Notes: generated by a model not told the origin, from the letters alone. 64,000 bases of DNA from Gordionus sp. m RMFG-2023 (GCF_954871325.1 NC_088775.1:75803561-75867560); one strand, 5' to 3'. Shown: positions 13,812 to 25,917, counted from the first letter of the stretch. Numbers and translations: made by a program.

Positions 13812-15478
13812 TTCCACCCTCCAAAGAAATCCAGCCTAGGTCTCTTTGAGTGCCGAAAAATCGTCCCGATGTTCTTGATTTTTTACTATTATTATCGTTT
13901 CATATGTCACTTTGCTTTTATCTTTTAGCGTTGTCTTGCTTTTGTCACGTTTTATCGTTGGCTTGTTTTCACCTCGTTGGTTTGTTATTAACGTTTCGTC
14001 TCTTTGCTTATTTGTTTTTGTTCACCTTCCATAGTCATTATTATCATTTTTTTTATTATTATTTTTCAAATCATTATCATTATTATTAGTGAATCAAGAA
14101 TAATTAGGAATCATAAGAATAGATCCAATTGAATATAAGAATCGATCCAATTGAATATAATCATCATTTAGAAAATAATATTGAATTTGTAAGAATGTAT
14201 AAAGAATCGCGTTTTAATGTTTTTTTTTTATTATTTGTGTCGCGTTTTATACAATTTTTTATATTATTTATTTTGCGTATTATATCGTTTTTTTTTTATT
14301 TATAATGTTTTATATCATTTTTTTTTATTTATATATTTTTTGTTTATTTTTATTTTACATTGAGTTTTATATAGTTTTTTTTATATTTATTTATTTTTTT
14401 TTGTTTATTTTTATATGTCAAAAAATAATTTTCCATTGATAAAGTCAAAATTAAGGATTTAAATGAGATATATTATTAATCATATCTTTTTTTATAACTT
14501 CTCCCTCCTTAAAACTTTAAGAGATTTTTAAATTTAAATCCTTTCATCTTAAGTATAAATAAGATTTCACAGTTCCTACAATTACTTTTTTTACTGTAAA
14601 TCGTGGATTCTATTTTATTTAAAGTTTTCCATATAGAGATTTCATCTATTTCATTTGTGTTACTTGTTATATTTGTATCATCAGAGTTTTCTTTATTTAA
14701 AATTTCATAGTTATTAAAGTCATTATACTGAAAATTTTCATTAGTTGACATTTCATTGTCTTTATAATCATCACAATAATTATTTTCACATTTTGAATTT
14801 ATTATAAGAGTTTCCTTAATATTAATGTTTTCTCTAATATTTGTATCATCGACTTTTATAGACATTTCATTGTCTTTATAATCATCACAATAATTATTTT
14901 CACATTTTGAATTAATTATAAGAGTTTCTTTAATTTTAATGTTTTCTCTAATATTAGTATCATTGACTTTTATATTTGCTCTTACTTTATAGTTACATAA
15001 TAATTTCAATATTGTAATAGCTTCCTCTAAAGTTGAATCTCTGACTCTTGGTTCAAATGCCTTCATCTTTACATATAGATGATCAGGCAGTTTATAAATT
15101 AAATATCTGCTGCTATTTCTAACTTCATTAATTAAAAAAAAATTTTCTACTTCGTCAATATAATTCCTTATATTGTCTTCACTCCAAATAGGATAATTCA
15201 TATCAATTAAATTTTACTTTATTTCAAAAAAAATTTAAGTTCATCAAATATGTACTTTATTTTATAATTATTTTTATTTGTGCTTATAATTATATCATTT
15301 TTTTTATTTTATTTCGAATGGTTTCATTGCTAATTTGTAATTTCTTACATGATATCCAATAGAATTTATAATCTTTCAGAATTATGATATTTAACTTGAT
15401 ATTTATTTCATTTAGAGTAATCCAATGTCCATTTCCACCATTCCAGTGTCCATTGATACTTTTTCCACTGCCACCATA

Positions 15479-15699
15479 AAAGTTTGATGGAAGGCAACAA
15501 ATAAGTTTTAAATATTTTATCACATAATACTTTATTACTAAATTTTATATTTTTCTAACATGTATTTATATCAATTCACAATCAATTAACCTAAAAATGT
15601 TAATGCTAAAAATGGTTAATTTAATAATAATAACAAATTAATGTATGAATGTATATAAAAAACAAATTTAATGATTCTAAATATTGTCCATCTCTAACA
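15479..15699 (-). repeat. 5' LTR of element D
   Basis: This is the direct repeat partner of 13591-13811. Its left side adjoins the primer-binding site, which sets the minus-strand orientation. Confidence 0.92.
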
Positions 15700-17064
15700 G
15701 TCTTCGACTGTATTTACCTCTATTGTCTTTATATATCTTGTTTCCTTATTTTCTTCTAAGTTACTTCTATATCTAATTAAAAATTCTGGTGTTCGATTTT
15801 TGAGTTCATCGAGAACTATATCTTGTTTGACTTTTAAACAAGGTAAATCAGTCTTCTCTTTATCCTCACTTTTTATTATCTCCTTCGTTATTTTGTTGTT
15901 CTCACGGACATTTCCAAACAAAGACCACCAATTATACTCAGGACCTATCTTCTTAATGTCATTCCAAAAATAGGCTCCATCTTTAGTGTCGTAATCCATA
16001 ACCTTACTTCCTTATTTATATCTAACAATTTTATCACATAAAAACCTAGAATTTTAACCATGCTACTGTATAATTGTCTAACTTTTATTCTCTTTGCAAT
16101 GAATCTTTCTTTTGAAAAATATTAATTAAAATCTTTTACACTCATTAAATTAATCTCAGCTCCTGTATCCAATAAAAAGCATATTTCAATTTCACCTATT
16201 TTTATCTTAATCCTCGGACATTTATTTTTCCTAATTATTTTTTCTAAATCAATTTTACGTACGTTTTCTATTTCAACTTTTTCCTTTAAAAAATATTTAT
16301 CATCAACATTATATTTATTCATATATTTTAAATCAATATTATTATCATTTATTCCTAAATTATATCTAAAATTATAAAAATCAGATATGCTATTAATATT
16401 ATAATTTATAAAATTATCCTTATCTTTATATAGTCATTTATTACATGCCTCTTGTGCATGTCCTCTTTGACCACATTTTAAACACACTAAATTATTTTCC
16501 AAGAAACTTCTACAATTGGTAACTCTGTGGCCTTTACGTCCACATCTCGAGCAATTCAAATGTTCGGTTAATACACATTGCCTCGAAATGTGTCCATATC
16601 TTCCACAACTGTAACACTTAACTGACCTAACATTATCTAATTGACTTATGTTATTTTCATTTCTTTAACATTTTTAATTTTTTCTAACTCTTTATTTTCT
16701 AATCTTATAAAAGATGTATTTCTTCCTACTATTAATCCTAAAGTAAAACTTAAAACTAGAACACATATATAATTATAATTATATTTTCAAGTATTAAACT
16801 TAATAAATTTATTTGTGTAATATACATTGTAACGTATTCAATAACCACTTAATTAAAATAATCTTGATTAATCTTAAAAAATTAAATAAATATAAAAATA
16901 CGAATAAAACCAATAATATGATAAGAAATTTATATAACATAAACAAAATTTTTTATTTTTAACCGAAAAATATCTAAAAATTTATATATAAATATTTATT
17001 TTTTTTACCTAGTTCCAAAATATAATTAGACTGACCTCCTGGATCAATCAATATAAGGTACCAA

Positions 17065-17496
17065 TGTTACAATTCCTTATATGAATTGTAATCAAATTGT
17101 CGAAGGCTCGTGGGAGAGACTTTAATGAATTTAATGGACTAGTATTAATAAAAAAAAATATATAAAAAATTAAATAATTCGGTTAATAAATCTTACGAAA
17201 CCAAATCTCGAATTTTATACTATTAAAATAAGTTTCTTCAATATAAAACCATACACTAACTTTTATTTTAAAATATACATTTTTTTAATATGCAAAAAAA
17301 TTACAAGTATATTAAATATTCATAAAAAATAATAAAAATTACAAGTATTCATAAAAAATAATAAAAATTACAAGTATTCATAAAAAATAATTAAAATTAC
17401 AAGTCTATTCAAGTTCATAAAAAAAAATTCCTAGACTGCATATTCAAATTAATACTTAACAATCGTCGATCACATATTCACAAAGCGAATATAACA
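17065..17496 (-). repeat. 5' LTR of gypsy family A, right copy
   Basis: It starts TGTTACAATTCC and ends GCGAATATAACA on the plus strand, next to the primer-binding site at about 17048-17063. It is shorter than the left copy because the internal duplicated segment is absent. Confidence 0.88.
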
Positions 17497-17982
17497 GTCA
17501 AGATAAAACATGCCGCAAGGACATGCTTAGGCATGTTAAAAAAACATAAAAAACAAATTTGAAAATCATTATAACCAAAAAAATAAATTTATAAAATAAA
17601 TTTTCATAAAAAATTTTTTTTTTTAAATAAACTCAATTTAACAAAATAAGCGGAGTTATATTGATTATATGATTGTCATAATGAAAAATTCCCAACAAAA
17701 TATTCGTAGCTTTTATCCAAGATGATTGTGCAGTTGCGTAGCCAGGTTTTATCCAAGGGGTTGTTTACCAAAAAAAATTGAGAGCTTCATCTCAAATCCC
17801 ACATTTGCCCTCTCTCCGGATCCTGCTTACAAAATATGATGATCAGGTATTTCTTATTTTTCTGTACTATGCTTATTTTGCTTCTCAAAAATATACAATA
17901 TCTTTATATAATCTACATTAGTTGACTGTTTATAAATCTACATTAGTTGACTGAATGGAAACATTCATCTTAAAATATATGC
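17497..17982. other. AT-rich DNA, possible lone hAT terminus
   Basis: No gene is seen. At about 17733 the string CAGTTGCGTAGCCAGG resembles the hAT terminus CATAGGCGTAGCCAGG found at 60196, but no partner end is visible nearby. Confidence 0.4.
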
Positions 17983-18205
17983 TAGTGTTGTTAAACGGCT
18001 CGTTTTGAGCCGATTTTTAAAAACGGCTAACTCAATATTTTAGCCAGAAAAATATTGCCTAAGCCTCAAGATTTCGAAAATATATGTCTATACATTTGTT
18101 CCTTCTATGAGCAAAATCTTCAGGCTTGGGTAATATTTTTATGGATGAGGTAATGAGTTAGCCGTTTTTAAAAATCGGCTCAAAACGAGCCGTTTAACAA
18201 CACTA
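17983..18205. mobile_element. hAT MITE with long inverted ends
   Basis: This 223-bp element has inverted ends of about 50 bp starting TAGTGTTGTTAAACGGCTCG. They match their partner almost base for base around a loop of about 100 bp. Perfect 8-bp flanking duplications (ATATATGC, 17975-17982 and 18206-18213) fit the hAT superfamily. There is no coding capacity. Confidence 0.93.
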
Positions 18206-18884
18206 ATATATGCCAATGTTTCATGCTTTATTATTGGTTACTAAAACTATGACCAGTATAGTACCCAATATAAAAGAAAATTAAAGGCAGAAAAATTTTG
18301 GTCAACATTACGTTTAGAAAGTGGATTTATTCTAAAAATTTTATCGATGCTTATGCTTAATTGTTTATTAATTTAATTTGTTTGATAGATAGAAACAAAA
18401 GTTATCATCAAAATAAAAATAAAATTGCCAAAATTATCATCATGCCAGAATGGAAGTTGTAGAAAACTAAATATCTGGGTTGACTTTAGAGCCTGACTAC
18501 CATTTACTGATTCCTCAATCAGTTTTGTGAACCACAAAAAAGAAACCGACTTATAAACAAAATAAAACTATACATATATTGAATTGACTTATATTTTGCA
18601 AAATTGGATATGAATTTCATATTAAGACGCAGTCCTCAACATGAAGTTTATGGAACGTTAATTCGAAAGCTTAGTCCAATATAATGTTTTAATTTAATGC
18701 TTCTTGACAAAAAATGGGTTATAATGTTGGTCGTCATAGAGTAATTTGCAAAACCACATCAAAATTTGCTATACCACTACCAACTTTTATTAAAATGCAA
18801 TAGGGCCCACTTTATTTTAATATAAATTTAACCCGATATTCTATATAACATATATGGGACCACCTAGTTGGCTTAAGAAAAACC

Positions 18885-18975
18885 TGGACCTTCTTGGATT
18901 CGAACCCAGATCGAAGTTTATAAAGTGATTGCTTAATTAATCTCTATAACAAGCAACCGAGGCACAGATGCTACT
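18885..18975 (-). repeat. tRNA-like SINE remnant (B box)
   Basis: On the minus strand the region runs GTGCCTCGGTTGC... to GGGTTCGAATCC, a perfect pol III B box about 60 bp inside. The clover-leaf arms do not pair as in a real tRNA and the A box is poor, so this is more likely a tRNA-derived SINE head than a tRNA gene. Confidence 0.45.
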
Positions 18976-19375
18976 CGTAAACTTTTTTTGTATACAAGAA
19001 TAAAATTATAACGCTATCTAATATTGTAATAAAACCAATAAAAAATAAACAAGGTACAATGTAAAAGATTACGAAGTTCGTTTTTTTTCCTTTAATTTTT
19101 GACGAATCTTGATGTAAGCGATCCTTTTTCACCGTTCGTTCAATTAAATTGGGATCCAATTAAGTTAATATAAGATCAGAAATTATAACTTCATGAGCTC
19201 CAACAATCTGCTGTAGTGCAGATGTAAAAACCATCTGATAGATCTAATTTAAGCACTCATTCATTTGTTGGAAACAATCCAAAATTCTTGCCATACTTCT
19301 GCCAACATGATATCTTGGTACAAGAGATATCAACCAAGGATATTGGTTGAACTGTATCAATTATAAAATTGATTA
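18960..19375 (-). pseudogene. Coding-like remnant with C-terminal membrane segment
   Basis: One minus-strand frame is open from a possible acceptor (TTGATACAG at about 19365) down to TAG near 18974, interrupted by only two stops. It includes PWLISLVPRYHVGRSMARIL, QQIVGAHEVIISDLI and, at the end, a strongly hydrophobic stretch (FVIFYIVPCLFFIGFITILD) followed by a short tail. That is far longer than chance in DNA this AT-rich. I do not recognise the family. It may be a decayed host gene, or exons whose introns I have misread. Confidence 0.3.
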
Positions 19376-19917
19376 TTATTATATGAGTTAATTTTTAAGT
19401 AACACCTGGTTCTGATGCTGTAGGATAAATTAATTTAGCATGAATTAAATTTGATTTATTGGATGTAACCTCTTCACACACAAAGATTATCGAGAAATTT
19501 TTCAATCTCTTTGATAATTTTTAGACTTTCTAAATTTAATAGAAAATAAATTTATTAAAATTAATTGGTCTAATGGGTTATGATGTAGGCTTGGAAACAG
19601 AAGGTCACAGGTTCGATCCTGGTAAGGAACGCAAAAATTTTCGGATTTTTCTTCGATGACTGATGTGTAAAGACATTGTAAAATGAATTTCGGAGCTTAG
19701 ATATGACACCCCGGTCACCGACAGGCTTGAACAGCCGGGTACTAAGGGTTTAGACTTCTATCCTGCGAAAAAGGTAAAAGCAAAGAAGACAAAGTTAGCA
19801 AATTTGAATATTGGGACACTTAAAAGTAAGACGAGATAATTGGCATCAATGTTGAATAAGAAAAAAGTAGATATAGCGTGCATACAAGAGACGAGATAGA
19901 AAGGTCAGAAGACTTTA

Positions 19918-20298
19918 ATGATTGGAGATGGGTATAAATTGTACTATAATGGAATTGTTAGCAATAGGAACGGTATCGGCATCATCCTCAGTCAAGATCT
20001 AACCTCCTCGGTAGTAGAAGTCAACATGATCTCTTATAGACTAATGAAGATAAAACTCTGCATTGGTCAATCAATGCTACACATCCTTTCAGTATATGCT
20101 CCTCAAACGGATTGTAAGGAAGAAGAGAAAGATGGCTTTAGGGTTATCCTTGATGGAGCTGAAATGGAAATCCTTAAGGATGACCTAGTCATAATTGGTT
20201 GTGACTTAAATGCACATGTGGGGCAATCAAGAGATAGCTACAAAAGGCATCATGGTGGTTTTGGCTATGGAGAAAGAAATGATGAAGGAGAGCATTAA
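19918..20298 (+). CDS. RTE LINE endonuclease fragment
   Basis: This 126-residue open stretch covers the middle of the EEP/APE-type endonuclease: GYKLYYNGIVSNRNGIGIIL, then LHILSVYAPQTDCKEEEKDG, then DDLVIIGCDLNAHVGQSRD, where the GD-LNA motif carries metal-binding residues. The start of the domain lies just upstream (IACIQETR at about 19875) but is separated by a stop. The enzyme would nick target DNA to prime reverse transcription. It is a fragment and not functional. Confidence 0.8.
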   Translation: MIGDGYKLYYNGIVSNRNGIGIILSQDLTSSVVEVNMISYRLMKIKLCIGQSMLHILSVYAPQTDCKEEEKDGFRVILDGAEMEILKDDLVIIGCDLNAHVGQSRDSYKRHHGGFGYGERNDEGEH

Positions 20299-21426
20299 AA
20301 TTTGCGCAACCCTTCGACCTTGCCTTAACCAACACCTACTATAGGAAAAAAGACAGTCATTTAATAACATATGAAAGTGGTACAAGAAAAACCCAGATAG
20401 ATTACATGCTTATTGCAGAAGATTAAAAGATGTAATAGACTGCAAAGTTATCCCAGGAAAAGATATTGCCGCGCAACACAAGCTACGTCATATATTTACA
20501 CATCTCAAATAAATCCACTCAAAATATGATAAAACTTGAACCATGCATCAAATGGGGAAATTAAAAACAATGACAGATGCATTTGCAATCAATGCAAACA
20601 TTGAAACAATAGATTCCTCACAAGTCAGTGAAAAAATGTGGACAGACCTTTCATCCAGATTAATAGACACTGACAAATCGACACTAAACCTGAAAAGGGG
20701 GGGGGACAACAAATCATACAAAGAACTATGGTGGTGGAATGAAGAGGTACAGACCACTATAAAGGAGAAAAAAACCCTATATAAAATATGGTACAAATCC
20801 AAAAACCCAGATGACAAGAAAAATTACAAAAAATCCAAGAGAATAGATACAAAGGCGGTTGCTATGGCATACGATGACATGTATGAAGAACTACATACCA
20901 AAGAAGGGCAAAATAACATATATAGATTAGCCAAACGGCGATAAAAGAATTCTAGGGATATAAACAAAAGTAATCAAGAATAAATATGGTAAATTGATAA
21001 TAAAGATAAGAGAAATAATGAATAGATTTAAAAAATATGATGAACGCTCCCCATGTCAAAACCTTATACCACCAATAACATAACAAGCATATGAAAAACA
21101 ACAAAGCTAGGGGTCCAGATGATATTCCAATAGAAAGCCTTAAACCAGTAGGAGATGATGAAATACATTTCCTCACAAATCTATACAAAAAAATACTTGG
21201 AAATGAAGAGGTTCCTCCAAAAGGAGGCTGAGCTATCTAGTTCCTATCTTCAAGGGGACCTACACAATTGTCAAAATTACAGGGGCATAAAACTAATGTC
21301 ACACTGTCTAAAACTATACGAAAAAATAATAGAAATAAGATTAAGAGACATAATCGAAATAGGAGAGACTCGGTTTGGCTTTAGTACGGAAGATCAACAA
21401 CTGATGCTATCCACGCAATTAGGTAA

Positions 21427-21612
21427 ATGAGTGGAAAATACAGGGAAAAGAACAAAAAGTTACACATGGTCTTTCTCGATCTAGAAAAGGCCTTCGATAG
21501 AATCCCAAGAAAACTTATCTGGTGGGCGCTATGCCACAAAAAGATTCCCGAAAAATATATAAGTAAGAATAATACAGGATATGTATATGGGCCATACAAC
21601 AATGGTCCGTAG
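21427..21612 (+). CDS. RTE LINE reverse transcriptase fragment
   Basis: This stretch includes HMVFLDLEKAFDRIPRKL, which carries the first catalytic aspartate of the palm, followed by the IWWAL segment usual in RTE and CR1-like polymerases. The FADD box lies 140 bp downstream in another frame. It is part of the broken LINE. Confidence 0.8.
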   Translation: MSGKYREKNKKLHMVFLDLEKAFDRIPRKLIWWALCHKKIPEKYISKNNTGYVYGPYNNGP

Positions 21613-22614
21613 CACAACTGGCACTTCAACAGGCTTCACAATAACCGAGGGAGTTCATCAAGGGTTGGCTCTCAGCCCACTTCTCTTCATAACAGTAATA
21701 GATGTATTAGCACAGTCTATACCATAAACAGTCCCGTGGAATATGATATTTGCAGATGATATTGTGATACTTGCCGAATCCGATGAAATAAAAGAAAGAT
21801 TAATGAGCTGGATAAATATCCTATAAAAGCACGGACTAAAAGTAAATAGAGAAAAGACTGAGTATATGGTGATAGGAGGAGATGAAACAGAGAGCATTGA
21901 TATCAGTGGCGTCGCTAGGGGGGCGGGGGCACACAGGGGCTCGAGCCTCCTGAAAAATTTGAATAGCCCCCTGAAGCAAATTTTTTTTTTTAATGGCTCC
22001 TTAAATAAATTTTTTTGATTGCCCACTAAATGATTTCTTTTATAATTCCATTAAGTAATATATAGATATAATTTTATTATTTATAATTTAATAAGACTAT
22101 TTAAATTTTTATTAAATGAATATTATTTTAATTATTAGATTAGATTAATACATATAAATTATATTTTCACTATGTCAGCTTGCAATCAAATTCTGTATTA
22201 AAAATATAATATCAATAACTCACTAAATATTAATTTAGCTTTAACAGTTGAAATTTAATTGACTTTTATTATTTAAATTATTATTTAACCCTAATTAAAT
22301 AAATATAATCATATATTATTTGAAAATTAACAAATTTAATATTGTAATTTTCGAGTTCAAAATGATTAATCAACTGTATATTTATTTTGAAATTTTATTA
22401 TCATATCTTAAAAATATTTTCAAGGTCCAAATAAGTATATGAGATTTCTTTATAAAAAGTAAGTAGACATATAGTTTATAATCCTCTACTATATACAGTT
22501 GTTTATAAAATATTAGATATATGGCACTTTTATAGACGTATTTGACAGTTATATAATATATTATATTTAATAATATAATAAATTTTGCTAATAAATGGTT
22601 TTGATAATAAATAT

Positions 22615-24408
22615 CAGAGACCTGCAGGGCCGGGCCTAAAAAAATTTTTTTTAAACATTTTTAAATATATCCGGGCCGGGCCGGGCCTAAGATTGTTAAA
22701 CCCGGGCCGGGCCTTAATATTTTTTATAAAAATTTTTACTTATAAGATTATATTATATTATAGTTATGATTAATATAATATTGGGTGATGGTTAACACTA
22801 CCTAACACCCACAGATAGATCTAATTATTAATTTCCTGCAAATTTATTCAAAGTATTAATATATTTTTATATAATTCATATAATTTTTACAACATATTTT
22901 ACCAAAACAATCAAATAAAGGAATATCTTAAATAAGCCCCAATATTCAAGTATTATTAATATATTTTTTTATAATTCATATCTAAATTTTTAGAATATAT
23001 TTTACCAAAACAATCAAATAAAGGAATATCACTTCTTAAAGTTTGTAATACCTTTCAAAGCGAAAAAGGAGAAATAAAATTGATTTTACTTAATATAAAG
23101 CATTTTTTAATTAAAAAATTTGTTTTACACAAGTATCATTTTATTTCTCTTTTTATCTGTCCCAAATTCAAGCAATTACGTATGTAGTCAGGGACAGATC
23201 GCAAAATGACGGAAAACTATATAAAAGATTATATTAAATTACAAGAGGTTAAGAAAGTAAATGAAATACCATCGACCAATCAAAATACGACTGTTGTTAA
23301 ACAAACTGAATCGTTTTATGACAAATGGGGAGAAGGTAATTGTGGTAATATGTCAATACCCGATGAAGAATATTATAATTACATAAATAATAGATAAAAC
23401 ATTTAAGGTGGATAATTTGTTAGAGTGGTGGGCGGCTCATCAAAGCGAATTTCCAAATTTAGCAAAATTGGCAATTCCTGCTTTAAGTGCAAGCTGTGAG
23501 CGGAATTTTTCCACTACTGGGAGAATTCTTGAAGAAAGAAGAAGTAATCTTCAACCTAAAAAGGTAGATATGCTTCTCTTTCTTCATGATAATTTGTGAA
23601 TTTTTAATATCTTTCTTGAGTATAGGGTTTCGTCAATCTTGTTGGTTTTTTACTTTGCAAACTGTCAAATATTTATTGCATTTATTATATTTACCTTGAG
23701 TCATGAAAGTTTTTAATCCAACATTTTTCATTATTTTTTTTTACAATATTATATAATACAATTATCTTCTTTTGTTAAAAATTTATATTAATATTGTGCA
23801 ATTAGATTATATTTTCAAAATATTATTTATTATACATGCATTTTTTTAAATAGCGATTTATTTTTATTCTATAAATTAAGTAGTAAATTAAATACAATAT
23901 ATTATATTCTCAAAATATTTCCCATTTTTATAAATTAAATATTAGTTTTATTTTTTTTAAATGTAATATAAAATATAGTATATGACAAATATTATTACCA
24001 TTTTTATGAATATTAGTTTTATTTTTATAAATGTAATATAAAATATAGTATATGCTCAAAATATCAATTTTTATAAATAACAGTTTTATAATTTTTATAT
24101 ATTCAATATAATATTCTCAAAATATTAGCTTTTTACATGTATTTTTTAAATAATAAGCGATAATACTCGCTGAAAAATATGGTAAAATACCTCATAGGTG
24201 AATTTTTGTATATACCAGGCCGAATATAATTTTAAAAAATTCCGAGTTAAATTTTTAAATCCGGGCCGGGCCGGGGCGTAAAAAATTTTTTTTTAAAATA
24301 TCCGGGCCGGGCCTTAAATTTTTAAATCCGGGCCGGGCCGTAAAAATTTTTTTTTTTAAATATCTGAGCCAGGCCAGGCCGTGCAAATGGTACCTCTGCA
24401 GGTCTCTG
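22615..24408 (+). mobile_element. hAT element nested in a hAT element
   Basis: The ends are CAGAGACCTGCAGG and the reverse GCAGGTCTCTG, with an 8-bp duplication ATAAATAT on both sides (22607-22614 and 24409-24416). Subterminal DNA carries repeated GGGCCGGGCC blocks at both ends. It contains the C-terminal part of a hAT transposase but no complete catalytic domain, so it is a deletion derivative. The related element at 60196 shows the matching site without the insertion. Short relatives with the same ends lie at 38936, 60162 and 62399. Confidence 0.95.
23206..23599 (+). pseudogene. hAT transposase C-terminal remnant
   Basis: Two open stretches (23206-23397 and 23408-23599) lie in different frames. 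The second carries the hAT dimerisation domain: LEWWAAHQSEFPNLAKLA followed by PALSASCERNFSTTGRILEE and the NLQPKKVDMLLFLHDNL end. This is the typical C-terminus of Ac/Tam3-like transposases. The catalytic N-terminal and middle domains are missing. The first stretch has the linker seen before this domain. It belongs to the element 22615-24408. Confidence 0.85.
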
Positions 24409-25581
24409 ATAAATATAATAACAAATTGCATTCAAGTATTTAAAGCCATCTATTTAGTTATATATGATTTTTAAAATTAAACATTTTATTATTCATCCTG
24501 CAATAGATGTAATAAATTTGATATCAATTCTTCTCTTTTTTACGTGTTTTTAGGAAAGATATTTTTTTCTTTTTCGAAAAACAGTCTTGAGTTAAATTTT
24601 TAATACAAGTATATTTTTGATATTATTACAAACTACTATTATTTTAAGATATAATATACCAAGGTGGTGCAACAATATATAAAATCTTAATTGTTTCATC
24701 ATATCATTCTGGTTATTATTTTATAGTTAGAAAATGTTTCATTTCTAATATGGCATTGCCGTGTAAATAACTCCATGCTTCAATATATTTGCATAATTAT
24801 TTCTTCCAAAGATTTTTAGTGTTTATATTTTATCAATTTATCCAACATAATAAATTCTGATATTAGTTTACATCGTGAGTGTCATGGCTATTACTGCAAA
24901 TTAACCAGCATCTATTATTTGTGTTGCTATGTAATTTAAGATTATTACTATAACGGCAGAGAGCATATATTTTAGATAAACAATAATGGTCAACTGTGTA
25001 GTCGTTTATACACTATTTAAAATGGAAGATAATCTTTTAGAAATTTAATATCTCACAATAATTTTCTCGATTACTTATCTAGCTTCCATAATTTCATCTA
25101 AGAGGAAGCTCTAACCACCATATAGTTTTATGATTTAAATTGGTCGTTTATACTCTCTCCTTTGTTGATTTGGTTTAGGCCTATAAATTTTTCCTTATTA
25201 GTCCATTCTATAAAACATTGTCTATGGTTACAGAGAATTATACTAGTTTGATAACCTTTTCAATGTAACTAAGAAATATATTATTGCATTATGTGATTTT
25301 TTATATGCTAGTTTATTTTGTATGCATAATATAATAAATGACACCGTAAATTTAGGGGTATGGGGGCAAAACCCCCCATAAAATTTTTTTTAGTTGATCC
25401 CCCTGATATTGTGAAGGCTAGCGACGCCCCTGATTGATATGAATGAATGGCAGATATCGGCAATTGAAAGCTGCAAATATTTGGGTTCCACTATACAAAC
25501 AAACGGCACAATAGAGAAAGAGGTAAAGAGTAAAATTAAGTGGAGATCTTTATCTGGAGTGCTCTTTGACAACCACACAAA

Positions 25582-25917
25582 TTGAAGGGAAAAATTTACA
25601 GTTCCATAGTACAATCAACTATTCTATATAGTTCGGAAACATGGCCAACCAAAGAATCAGACGAGAGAAGTCTACAAACTATGGAGATGAGAATGCTGAG
25701 GATGATTGCTGGGGTAACAAGAAAGGATAAGGTGCGAAGTACAAGAATACTAGGAAGTTTAAAGGTAGTGCCCATTAAGACTAAGATAATGGTAAACAGA
25801 CTTAGGTGGTATGGGCATTCAATGAGAAGGCCTATGAACTACATAGGAAATAAGGTTGAGAGTTTGGACGTGATGATTAAACGTAAAAGGAAGGCCAAAA
25901 CTTCAATGGGGCCATAA
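25582..25917 (+). CDS. RTE LINE polymerase C-terminal fragment
   Basis: This is the C-terminal region of the RTE polymerase, resuming after the nested hAT insertion. It contains LYSSETWPTKESDERSLQTM, MRMLRMIAGVTRKDKVRS and LRWYGHSMRRP, a hallmark of RTE and related LINEs. Reading up to the upstream insertion boundary joins directly to the sequence left of 21904, so the LINE was continuous before the insertion. Confidence 0.82.
   Translation: MKGKIYSSIVQSTILYSSETWPTKESDERSLQTMEMRMLRMIAGVTRKDKVRSTRILGSLKVVPIKTKIMVNRLRWYGHSMRRPMNYIGNKVESLDVMIKRKRKAKTSMGP

Larger units (their letters stand above)
13591..15699 (-). mobile_element. Small non-autonomous LTR element (family D), looks whole
   Basis: This 2.1-kb element lies inside family A. 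Its two 221-bp LTRs (13591-13811 and 15479-15699) show only one base difference that I can see, so the insertion is recent. On the minus strand the LTR starts TGTTAGAGATGG. A primer-binding site TGGTGGCAGTGG follows the 5' LTR after two bases, and a purine tract (TTTGGAGGGTGGAA) precedes the 3' LTR. The only sizeable ORF (14509-15201, minus, 230 aa) has a gag-like N-terminus with INEVRNSSRYLIYKLPDHL and a helical pattern like a capsid N-lobe. A nearly perfect 38-residue repeat including IKETLIINSKCENNYC occurs twice. There is no protease, polymerase or integrase, so it must be mobilised in trans. A clear target duplication was not seen. Confidence 0.82.
7323..17496 (-). mobile_element. Ty3/gypsy element, family A, rearranged composite (broken)
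   Basis: An LTR retrotransposon fossil. The outermost LTRs (7323-7800 and 17065-17496) point to the minus strand and are flanked by GTTAA and GTCAA, a probable 5-bp target duplication with one change. The left flank of the right LTR carries a primer-binding site read on the minus strand as TGGTACCTTATATTG. A polypurine tract lies beside the left LTR. Minus-strand parts are nucleocapsid-type CCHC knuckles (about 16440-16680), protease (16122-16322, LLDTGAEINLMS), integrase (about 8940-9590) and a small ORF (7816-8145). Between them sits a plus-strand partial copy of the same family (about 9576-13398) with reverse transcriptase (9861-10715), RNase H (10630-11304), integrase (11337-12005), a second copy of the small ORF (12579-12869) and its own LTR. 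The two arms form a large inverted repeat. It has several breaks and is inactive. LTR divergence of a few percent plus indels suggests middle age. Confidence 0.88.
21904..25432. mobile_element. hAT element inside the LINE, carrying a second hAT
   Basis: Terminal inverted repeats are CAGTGGCGTCGCTAG on the left and, reversed on the right, CAGGGGCGTCGCTAG. Perfect 8-bp duplications ATTGATAT flank it (21896-21903 and 25433-25440). Without the nested element (22615-24408 plus its duplication) it is about 1.7 kb and non-coding. The left 450 bp match, inverted, the fragment ending at 57108. The interior from about 22430 to 24480 matches, inverted, part of the element at 60196-61347, so these share an ancestor despite different terminal sequences. 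Confidence 0.93.

Noticed and set aside
13850-14089. 79-residue ORF on the plus strand
   Set aside because: It lies in the T-rich internal part of element D, antisense to the gag-like ORF side, with low-complexity composition.
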